Below are positions 25,293 to 35,633 of a stretch of 64,000 nt of DNA, one piece after another. Position numbers and translations under genes: made by a program. Each line of letters begins with the position of its first letter. Within the stretch, counting starts at the first letter, position 1. Origin of the DNA: Ophiodon elongatus (Eukaryota > Chordata > Actinopteri > Perciformes > Hexagrammidae); contig JACSYO010002163.1 in the NCBI GenBank assembly GCA_016806645.1, forward strand, positions 124,001 through 188,000. Reading direction: 5' to 3'. The notes beneath the pieces were generated by a model. That model was given only the letters and a program-made list of their open reading frames with translations. It was not told where the DNA came from and did not search any database.

Positions 25293-25619
25293 CTAATGTT
25301 GTGGCAACAGTTTTGGGAAGACCCTTTTCTGTTTCATCTTGACAAATTCCCATCCAAGATGAAACCCCATCCAACACCTTCGGGCTGAACTGGAAGGTTG
25401 ACTGTGAGCTGGGCCAACATCAACAGCCGACTTCAATAATATTCTTGTGGTTCAATCCCTGCAGCTTCATGTTCCAAAACCTCATGGGAAGTCTTCCCAG
25501 AGGAGTGGAGGCTAGTCTATCAACATAGTAATAACCATGGCTTTAAAATGAGATGTTTAACTATCACCTTTGGGGGTGTAATGTGTAATGTGTCCAGATA
25601 CTTTTGGCCATATAGTGTA
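25293..25619 (+). mobile_element. Tc1/mariner-type DNA transposon remnant, 3' end
   Basis: Broken frames give EDPFLFH (25319 onward) and FMFQNLMGSLPRGVEASLS, which match the C-terminal part of fish Tc1-like transposases (typically EDPFLFQHDNAP ... LMESLPRRVEA). The segment coding DNAP...PIEHLWDEL, with catalytic acid positions, is deleted or scrambled. It ends in CTTTTGGCCATATAGTGTA, the usual terminal inverted repeat of this group. No matching 5' terminus was found to the left, so the copy is truncated and inactive. Confidence 0.8.
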
Positions 25620-25765
25620 CCAAAACAACGAAAATTCTCCTAGGGAGTATAAAAGTAGAAATGGCAGAGTCGGAGAACAAAAAAGGGGGAAATCCTTACA
25701 GTGATAGAAGAAACAAGACGAGACATGCTGAGAGAGAAAGCGAAGGAGAAAGTGAGAATCCTGAC

Positions 25766-25796
<31 letters not shown>

Positions 25797-27935
25797 CGAG
25801 GAAAGACGGCACAGAAGTGAGAAAGCGGGAGCAAAATAAGAGACAAAAAAAGCGTTGATGTTTGACAGCAGTGTTAGAGTGTGGGAGGGGAGAGAGTCAC
25901 ACGAGGAAGTTAGTCAGCGCGCGGCTGCACAGCAACAGAAACACGCTGAGTCCAGGCTCAGTCCGTTATCTGGTATGGCACATATGCAACACTGTGCACA
26001 CTGAAATACAGCAACATTAGTGCCTGCTTATCCCCCTGTGATGCTTCAAAAGCTTCAAAACCCACTGCACCAAGACAAAAGACTGTACTTCCAATTAAAA
26101 AAAAGAAGCATGTAACAGATTTTCCTATTACTGCTTCTATTATCACTGCCCCAACTCACATAAAACACATCTACACCCGAGCCATACCATGAAATTAGCG
26201 CACATTATTGCCCAAACCTGCCTCCACGCACTCATGGAGGGGACTATTTTTTGCTCCTTATACGTCAAACTAAGATGCCTTGATCAGATCCTCTTTTAGT
26301 CCCCTTTGTATCTAAAGAAATTAGTAAAAAGTGTTTATGTTTCAGGCTCCTTCTGATTGGAATTATGTTACCCTTTAAATATATGTATAAATATATTAAA
26401 TATATATCTCAAGGGGTTAATCCTGACATGATACATTTCAAACACATAACTAATTTGCAATATGTTTTGTATTTGCTGATGCAGGCTTACGTTGAACGTG
26501 TCTGCAAAACATTCACTGTCAACATATTTAAATTGAAATCCGCTCTTGGTAACATTACATGATTACCAATTGAAGATCACCAAGATAGTGAGCTAACTAA
26601 TGTTGCCATCAAAGCAACCATGACTGTAGTTGACTGAATAGTTGACTGTAATCACATGAGGACATAACCACAAACTTTTCAGTGAGATACAAATCCTAAA
26701 TGTGTGAAAAACTGAACCTCTACTTCTGAAGCGTTATGCAACAAATACTGTCTTTGTAACACACATCAAGGATTTGATGGGAATTTATGTGAACAGCAAA
26801 TTAAAGGAGATAATCAAGCACCGCCTGACATGAAGCAAAACCATTTAGGAGGAGGTCTTCTAAAATTGTTTCGAACACACTTCTTTCCAGTCTCATATTG
26901 TATAATTTTGTCTCACTGGCTTATATTTAGGTTGTGACGTCTTAAGGTGTTTGTCACGCCTGAGAAATAATTCAGACTTCTGTCGGTATCAAAGTGAAGA
27001 TCAGTATACCTCGAACATTTTTAGATTTTAAAAAACCAATGTGCGGCAAACTTCACAGTGAGAACAAAAAGGAAACAAACCAGATGGTCTGAGAGACTTC
27101 TGAGTTGGTTTGGCTCGGTGTCTCACCTTTAGAGGTGATTGAAGACACTCAGGACAGCTGAGTTTCATTTCTAAGACGCGTTTTACTTTGATCCTGTGGT
27201 TCATCAAGAGACCAAATGTCTGATTCTCATCCTCTCTGTTTAATGTTTCATTGTCAATTTACTCTAATAGGATACAATCAGACAGCGGTTCATGAATCAC
27301 GGGCATGCTCTTGGAACCAGAATTACTTTTGTTGATTTATTTCTGGCCAGGCTGACTGCAGGCTTTTAAACTGACAGAACCCAGATGCCAGTGATTTTCA
27401 GGAGCAGGCAAAAATACGACAGATGCAAAAACACAAAAGCAGCGACACAACTGGCTTCAGGCTGAGCTGGAGGAACACGCAGCACAGGCAGCTTGTCTCA
27501 AGACAAAAGTTGAGATATGGAGAGGGAGAAATACAGATGTACAAATGTCCCGAAGTCAAAGTGATAAGTAAATTAAAACTGTGCTTTTGTGCTCAAAGCA
27601 CAAGATTTGTCTCTTAAGGGTTAGCTTAATGTTGCTCTGTTGTTGTTTTTTAAATGTCTCCTGTGTAGTTTTCTTGTAAACAAACAAAATATATAGTTAC
27701 ACTCAGTGTTACTCACCAAAATGCATTGTGTGTATTAAACTAATGTGTGGAATACATTTGGTTTTCTTTGCAATGCAGAGTTGTAAAGTCTGTTAAGAAT
27801 TGTTTAATCCATGTTTACTAGCTTTCAGTATTCTTCTCTGCATTTGTTGCCGCATTGCAGCATATATTATCGTATTACTGTCATCTGTTGATCAGTGGAA
27901 CAGAGTGACACTATTGACAGGACTGTGTACTACAT
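25620..27935. other. Intergenic DNA with purine-rich patch
   Basis: A GA-rich segment (about 25730-25800) includes a GA microsatellite. The remainder is AT-rich and non-coding as far as I can see. Confidence 0.5.
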
Positions 27936-28090
27936 CTGGAGGTCCGGACTAGCGGCAACCTCCAGTTCTGACGAGTGAAGCCAATGTGGAAGTGGCTTAA
28001 ACTTGCATTCTCTCTACAGACCAGCAGGGGGCGACTCCTCCGGTTGCAGAATGAAGTCTGATTTTATGGAAGTCTATGAGAAAAACTTAA
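27936..28090 (+). repeat. Common teleost interspersed repeat carrying a CTCF-like core
   Basis: I recognise the run GAAGCCAATGTGGAAGTGGC, then TTAAACTTGCATTCTCTCTA, CCAGCAGGGGGCGACTCCTC and GAAGTCTGATTTTATGGAAG as an abundant fish repeat; the family name is not assigned. It contains CCAGCAGGGGGCGAC (28021-28035), a textbook match to the CTCF core. Confidence 0.7.
28021..28035 (+). promoter_or_regulatory. CTCF-like core motif
   Basis: CCAGCAGGGGGCGAC agrees with the vertebrate CTCF core consensus CCASYAGRKGGCR. It lies in a repeat copy. Binding is unproven. Confidence 0.5.
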
Positions 28091-28166
28091 AGCTGACGTT
28101 TTCAACGAACTCCAATGTAACCCACCTGCGTCATTATTATATACAGGATTTGAACATTTCTGACTT

Positions 28167-28182
28167 TGGTGCCCCCTAGTGG
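28167..28182 (-). promoter_or_regulatory. CTCF-like core motif, opposite orientation
   Basis: The reverse complement reads CCACTAGGGGGCACCA, another consensus match, about 140 bp from the + strand motif and facing it. Confidence 0.5.
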
Positions 28183-28371
28183 AAGTATCAAGGAAGACAG
28201 CATGTGGCATACAGCAATACATGAGAAATAAATCATGGTTATCGTAACAGCTTGACACAAACTAAAGAGTAGATGTTTAGAATTTTACTTCATGGGAAAG
28301 TTCTACGTGTGGTTTGAAACAGATCTTGATGGAATAACTCAGGCAAAGTTAAAAGTAACTTACTGTCCGGC

Positions 28372-28404
28372 CTGCCAGAGAGAGCAGCATGTTCTCTCTG
28401 GCAG
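28372..28404 (+). other. Perfect 12-bp inverted repeat with 9-nt loop
   Basis: CTGCCAGAGAGA (28372-28383) and TCTCTCTGGCAG (28393-28404) are exact reverse complements separated by GCAGCATGT. The stem is too short for a typical pre-miRNA unless mismatched flanks pair further. Confidence 0.75.
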
Positions 28405-29357
28405 TGTGGGCTCAGGCCTGAGACATGAAGTATCCAGAGGATTCCAGTCCTTGTTGGCTGCAAGAGGAAGCAAACAAATTTCAGACGAGATGTTTCCCTT
28501 CATAGAAAACATCCACCCTCCGATACATAGTTGGACATTATTGGACTCTATCCAAAGTGTCCAAATGGGCCCACAGGATCGGTTGTTAATCCCAGAATTC
28601 TGCATTAAGTTACATGGCTATATTTAGCATTTTTTCTTGTTGACTATTTGCAAACTGTCCAACATGTGATGAAGTTAAATGACAAAACACATACGAGACT
28701 TTGCCACAGTTTTCCATTTACTGTACACCCTTTCTTATATTATTTGTGGGTAACTTCTTGGTGAAACAAAATTGAAAACGCTTTACATAACGTGTTAATG
28801 AGGGTCACTAGAAGGCACAATTAGTTTGGGTCTCTTTAAGGTTATGCTGTGCTCATTTCATATCGGAGTTACAGTTTCTGATTCGTCAACAGCGTTCATG
28901 TCAAGATTCAAGTCGTAAGTACAATATTGAAACTGAAAAATTTATTTTTCTGAAAACTCAGAAACATTCTCACAATGATACAGAAGTGCCTTAAAAGTAA
29001 ACAAACATGGATGCCTCATGTCAGCTAAAGCCCATTGTTCATGGTAATAAAACCCCAATTTAAAAGTGTTACACTTTTAACCCTCAAATGACACTTATGT
29101 GCTATTGAAGTAGATTCTGGGCAACGGCGCAAAAGTTTCTGTTGCAACCGATCGTGCAGTTGATCTTAATAACCAGCTCCTCTGGTTGATGGTGAGGTAA
29201 TTAGTGAAAACAGCTGGGACATAAAAACCTGCAGACTGTTGGCTGGCCAAAGTTCCTGGCCAGAAACTATACAATTACCTCCCAAGATATACTGTGTTTG
29301 CATGTTAAATTACAATTAAAGTACTCACCAGTATGCTCATCTCTCCTCTCTGTTCCC

Positions 29358-29390
<33 letters not shown>

Positions 29391-30509
29391 TTAATAAAAC
29401 AAAAGCAGGGGGGGAACTTCACAGGTTTTTCTGGTACGGGGCCTCGTGACTTGGTCATTTAACATTTACATAGTCCTGCAAGTACATGGAGACATTCAGT
29501 CAGTTTAGTTGATATTTATTTTTTAATTCATGTTAGAAAAGACAGCATGTTAAAACTCCCTTAAATAAAGATGTGTTGTTGCTGGACCTCAAAACCACAG
29601 CAGGTACTGTAGGTTATTTACACACGAGACTCCCAATTTTAAGAATTTCATCATTTAAGAACCATCATGATAAGCATGATAATGCAGCAGATATTTAAAT
29701 AACATGACACAACATGGAACATTTTCAATGCACAGGCTCAATAATAAAATATTCAACACATTGCAAGTTCTGTCTGGTGCTGTCTTATTTATGTTTTATG
29801 GTTTGGGATTGAAAAGAATAATCTTTTTTGGGGGGGTTTCATGATTTTGGGAAGTCCAGACTCAAGAAAATCCAAACTTAAAGCAATCAACTCCAAGTCA
29901 ACATTTTCAAGTCCACAGCTCTAGTTGTGGTATAGAGTACAATATATGTACCCTTGATTTTACGCCGCTACATCACAGCACCGCGTATTCAGGGGTGACA
30001 ACCAGCCGTGAAAACACGCATTCTGTTTGATGCAGACACAGTAGGAATAAGTTGTCATTGTCAATGTTCAATTTTCACCCTGCACACGCAGAGAAGCCAG
30101 AGGACACAAAAATAAGAAGCACAGACAGAGAGGAAAATACACAAACACTCAGACAAAGACACACTGCTTCAGCAACACACTGCTTGTTCTGAGTAAACCA
30201 CTTCAAGCGGCCCACTCTCTGCTGCCTACAAGAGTCAAAACACAACACGCTGGAACAATCTGTCAACATCCCAGTAGACTTTGAACCAGCAGCATCTCAG
30301 ATATTTATTTTTATTCCTAATGTTCAGATGCACTTTTTCACTGAGGAAAGAAACAAAGTTTCCAGCTCTTTGTAAGTGAATCATTGACTAACTAGAATGA
30401 CCGCCTCACACTTGAATGTCAATCAGTCACGTTGTAATTTACATTCATGTGCATCCAAAATGTCATCAGTTCATCATTTTATTCTATTAGACATTTGTGT
30501 GAAATTGTC

Positions 30510-30690
30510 ATAATTAGCATGTGGATTCTTGAGTTATGGCCCAAAAAGTGATTTGTGAGGTCACTGTGACCTTTTACCACCAAAATCTGATCAGTTCCTT
30601 TCGGAAGCCAAGTCGACGTTTGTGCCAAATTTGAGGAAATTCCCTCCAGGTGTTCCTGAGACATCGCCTTCATGAGAATGGACCTTTATT
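30510..30690 (+). repeat. Interspersed repeat, copy 2, probably within the bsn 3' UTR region
   Basis: Contains GAGGTCACTGTGACC, ACCACCAAAATCTGATCAGT, TTTGTGCCAAATTTGAGGAA and TCCTGAGACATCGCCTTCAT. It is the inverted relative of the element at 285-415. Its right end lies within 300 nt of the bsn stop codon and overlaps a minus-strand AATAAA (plus-strand TTTATT, 30685-30690). Confidence 0.7.
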
Positions 30691-30985
30691 TAAGAGGGTT
30701 TTACATAAAAGATCTACGAGGAGTTCATAAATAACGAACGAAATATTCAGCTCGGGTGAAAAAACAAGACAATACTGTTCGATGGAAGTTATTTTGAATG
30801 AGAGAACCTCGGCTTCAGCCTTTTCCATAAAATAAAAGCCACAGTAGATAATAAATCACCTTCCAGTTTCCTTGTCTGTTTTCAGTGCTGCTTCTTTTAT
30901 ATATGAGCCGTCTGACTTTGCACATGACTTATTGAGATACATAGGAGAAAGAACGGATGAAAATACGTACCTTAATCTTAACGCC
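30691..30985 (-). other. Proximal bsn 3' UTR
   Basis: Non-coding sequence directly after the bsn stop. A minus-strand AATAAA (plus TTTATT) occurs at 30685-30690, 296 nt downstream, and others near 30304. Real bsn 3' UTRs are longer in mammals, so the true end is uncertain. Confidence 0.4.
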
Positions 30986-31026
30986 TCAGAATAAGGAGCT
31001 GAACTTCTTGCCAAAACCGGTGATAG
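30986..31026 (-). CDS. bsn: bsn last coding exon and stop
   Basis: 41 nt after acceptor ttcctccag, encoding (A)ITGFGKKFSSLF then TGA. It corresponds to the mammalian Bassoon end AVSAFGKKFSS plus two residues. It is very short and easily missed by ORF-based methods. Confidence 0.92.
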
Positions 31027-34000
31027 CTGGAGGAAAGAGAAAAATAAATATACATTAAATAGATTTAAATTTTGTTTGCATTCTTAATGATGAGGCTTTT
31101 GCTTTTTACTGGCCAGTATATTGTAGGATAAAAGCATCTATTCTTTTTCTGTGGTTGATGTGACTTTGCAATTGATTATTATTATTATAATTATTACATT
31201 GATCATTAATAGTCATTTTGTATCACTTTGTAGTCATTTTGGTGTCTCTGTAGTTGTTTTTTTGTCTCTCTGCAGTCATTTGTGTCTCTTTATACTCACT
31301 TTTTTCTCCTTAGAATAATTTTGTATGTCTTTGCAGTCATATTTTGTCTCAAAAAAAATGTTTGTATCTCTTTGTAGCCATTATATGTCTCTTGGGGGTC
31401 GTTTTATGTCTCCTTGTAGTCATGTTTTGTCTCTGTAGTCGTTTTGTGTCTCCTTGTAGTCACGTTTTGTCTCTTTATAATTGTTTTCTCTCTCTTGGTA
31501 GCCATTTTGTGTGTCTTGGGAGTCGCTTTTTGTCTCTTTGCAGTGACATTTTGTCTCTGTATTCATTTTGTGTCTCTTTTTACTCGGATCCGTTCGTTGT
31601 ACCTTCTCCCAGTTTGCCGGCCTGCTCAGCGGCAGATCCAGGGAGGATCTTGGACAACATGCCTTCTCCGTCCATGCCAGGCTGACCTGCTGCTGCACTG
31701 CCAATACCTCCTGGCCTAGGAGCTGCCTTGGAGCCTGGACATAAAAATAGAGAGAGGATGACAGAGAGCGACGGATAGAGAATTGAGGAAAGGAAAAGAC
31801 AGAGACATATCCAGAGGACAATTGATGTCAGTATCTGTGCAGGTCTAATATTAGGTGGCATCTGACAGTGTGAGTATTTCTTTCTTTTTCTATGATGACA
31901 TCTGTGGTGCCAAGTGCTCTGAGTCTAGTCACGGCACTCTCCAAAAATGTTGGAAATCCAACAGTTTGGGCAGCAGAAAAGAAGTCTCATCCTTGAGTTG
32001 CACTCTCTGCCCCTGTTGTATTTTTCCTCCAGTCTACTGATTCAGCCTTGCTTTCTCATTAGGTCTCCTCTTTATAGAATTAAATGGGTTCCTGCTTTTA
32101 GTGGCCAGATTTTTCTGAATAGATGTGCTGTGGTAGCCTTCAGTCATTACTTGAGACCCAGTCTTTGTTGCTGTCCATCTAAGCAATTCTATTTGCGTTT
32201 TGGTGAAAAAATTATTGTAACAATTCCTTAACTCTCACTATTGTTGCCAATTATCTGTTGATCAAATCTGTTTATGGTCACATGTGGGATTGAGATCCAT
32301 CCATTTACCTCCCACACCGCATAAAATACTTTTACTACTTCCTGCATCAGCATTGCATTTTCGTTTTTAGAAATAAAAAGTCTTTCCAGGAGAAATCTCC
32401 AAGAGACACACTACCTACTGGACAAATTAACTGAATTACTTAATACCAAATTAACTAACTGACCAAGTCATTACGTCGTCACGTAACACACTCAGGCTGA
32501 TCTGCTGCCATGAAGTGAAACCCCTCCATTGTGGTATTATCTGCAGATTAATCTCAGATTAGATGAGACAGCACACACCGGTTACATAATAAAGACACAG
32601 TGGGCAGCAGCTGGCAAGACGTGAGAGTGCTGGGAGTCTCTGTGTGCGATGATTATACTGTACCTATGCCTGTGAGTGGGGGCTGGGCGGCTTTTGTGGC
32701 CATTACGGGCGCCGCCTTTGCTCCAATAGCTGTTACTGGAGGCGTGTCCATCTTGGCCTGCAGAGACAGAGAAACAGAGTATGAGGAGATAAAACAGCAG
32801 GAGTAACCGATGCTCATCATTTACTAACACAAACATCTCAGTACTGTATGTACCTCGTCACAGTAAAAACAGCTGGTAATTGAAGACAGTGGGGGAGAAA
32901 TAGCTCTTGGATATTCACAGGACAGAAGACACGAAGAAAAGAGAGGGGGAAGTAAGAGGTTGAGAGACTGACAGAAGGTGACAGAAAAAGCTGCTCCCCT
33001 ATTGTGTTGTGACATCTTATTGAATGACATGAATGATGAGTGTCAACATCATCAACACAGTCAACTGTCAGTTATCTTCCTTTTCTTAGTTCGCTCAAGT
33101 TTTATGATTGAAGAAAAACTAGGTGATCACATTTGCTTTGTTTCTTGTCCAGGCAAAGACTATTTCAAAATGAGAATATAACATCTTTTGTGAAACAAAA
33201 AAATGTATAATTTATATATATATATTTTTTATTTTTTATTATTATTGGTAAAATAGGCCATTAGACAATTGCACTACATGCTTGAAATGAGGCTATAACT
33301 CAGCAATCACTGATCATACAAAATAAATGATATGCAGATGCCTCAAAGAAAATCTCAGGAAAGATGAAAAATTCAGGCAACTTTACATTCTGGCATTTGA
33401 CGATAGATTGTCTGTTGTTAAATTAATACATTCATTATTTATCATTTGGGTTTAACTTATGTTAATATTGACATTGTTGTATTATTCAGCTGCTTTTACT
33501 TTGCTTTTATGCATTTATTTTCCTACAGGGAAATATAAATAAATAGTGTGTCTTTGTTGAATCCAAACTTTCCCCTGTTGGAAACAGCCATCTGACAGCA
33601 AAGTAAATCAACGGAAATATTGTAAATATGGCTGTAGACTTTCCACATTTTCCTGCATCATTGTCCCACATCATATCTTTATCAGAGTGGACCGGTTTGG
33701 ACATTTTGATATCTGCTGAGTCACTGTGAGCAGTTTGAAAGCTTTTGCTGTGTTTCTTTCCAGCTCTGCCCTCGACATTTAAGCACTAAACTACAGTGGC
33801 TGCTGCTGCTGCACTAATAGAGAGACGCAGACCAGACCTTTATTGATATGCATCACTACAACAGTTGGTACTAACTGAACACAGGAAACATGGCCCCGTT
33901 TTTATGTTCTTGCTTTGTGTCATCTGTTATCCGTGAAGCTCTTTGTGCCACTCCTGTTTATAAACACTCCATAAATATACTTGACTTGACAGACACTGAA

Positions 34001-35599
34001 TCCAGTTTAGCTGCAGCAAAGAAGAGGCGGTGCATTATTATGCCCCGTGCAGCATACTGCGTTTCATTATTTACAGCCACTTCATAAAGGCTTTTAATTA
34101 CACAATATGACCGAGCATGAGAGTGTTAGTGTATGAGTTTGCAGACTGAATAATAATCAAATGACACTTTACAGTTTATGGCTTCCTGTCGGAGCTATTC
34201 CACCCATAGCAGAGCTTTCTGAATAATTTCCAAGACAAAATTCCTTCATAATTTGATATCAGACCTTATGAATTATTTTTACTTTGCTGATAGTACAACG
34301 ATGCAGAAATATGAAAATCAAGAACGCTTTTCAGCCATGAAAACCATCGTGAATAATTATGGGTCATGGTCACAGTGACTTTACAAACGTCATCGGCAAC
34401 TCGTTCTTGTATTTACCAGAGACAGAATGAATTCAGGAAGAGTCTTGAATCTTTGTGTTAAACGTCATAATCAGGTTTTTAAACTCCAATAGCAAATACG
34501 TTTGCATGGATTTATGATTATGAACTAATTGCAGGGTGCAATCGAACATTTTGAGTTCCATTTTCTTGAGCGTCTAGCAGCCAGTGAATCAGCTACATTT
34601 AGTTATCAGTTGCCTCCGTGTTAATCACAGTGTTAGAGAAGGCCTGCCAACAGAGGCGCAGCAGAATTTAAATAAACCCTCTGAACTGGGAGGAGATGGT
34701 CCAGCTCTTATCTCTGGGAGCATGGAGACATGGGACTGAAGGAAAGCAAGGACTGAGGGGGACGACAGTCCGGAAACTAGGAAGAGGTGAAGGGAAGAGA
34801 CGGGGAAAAAGATGACAGGGAGGAAGAGTAGGATGGGGAGTGATGAATGAATATAAAAAGGATGAACTAGCTGGCAATTGGTTGTTAGAAAATGTTGAAT
34901 AGGAGGATGAATAGAGAGAGAGACAACAACACCCTAATCAAAATGGTTTGTTACATGAAGATGACAACATATTAAATGACAGACTTGTCATAATTATGAA
35001 ACATTTCTTTTGTGGCCCCAGAAAACAAATATAACAAGCTTGTTATTTCAAGATCACAGTAATATCTTGTTGACAAAAAATGTGACAAAAAAATGGAAAT
35101 GTCCAAGGAATGTGTGTGATTGCGTGTGAGTTGTGAGAAAGATAATTATAACTATAATCAGTGGTACATTTAGTTCTGCAAGACAACATCAACACAACAC
35201 TAACAGAGGAGGTATATCCAGTACATACCATACTTCTAAATAATGTCACATCAATCACATACCATGCAGTGATGGACAAATAGAACTTACTGTTCATTTG
35301 ATTTGAATGTATTTTCAGTCATGCCATTTACCAGCATTTTCATAAAAGTGTAATTCATTTTGCTCAAACTGAAAAAAATCCTTTCAATCAATATCATACC
35401 ATCTCTTTATCATAAAAAAATGGAAACAAACGCTGCAAGTCTTGTTAACATTCTCATTTTCTATTTCTCTCTGCCACTGGTCTTCCCTCTCTGTACTCAC
35501 CATGGTGGCTGGTGTGGTTCCTGCAGGACCCGTCTGCCTGGCCTGACCCATGGGTCCACCCGCTGGACCCATCTGTCCTGGCTTGGCTTGGCCTTGTCC

Positions 35600-35633
<34 letters not shown>

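Larger units (their letters stand above)
28091..30509. other. Intergenic DNA downstream of bsn
   Basis: Holds a 12-bp-arm hairpin (28372-28404), a CT-rich microsatellite (29341-29391) and otherwise AT-rich sequence. An open frame at 28292-28627 covers the hairpin and has no recognised similarity. I see no supported gene. Confidence 0.45.

Noticed and set aside
28292..28627. 111-codon plus-strand open frame with a CPAC sequence
   Set aside because: No recognisable homology and overlaps a perfect hairpin and repeat-like DNA; not supported as a gene.
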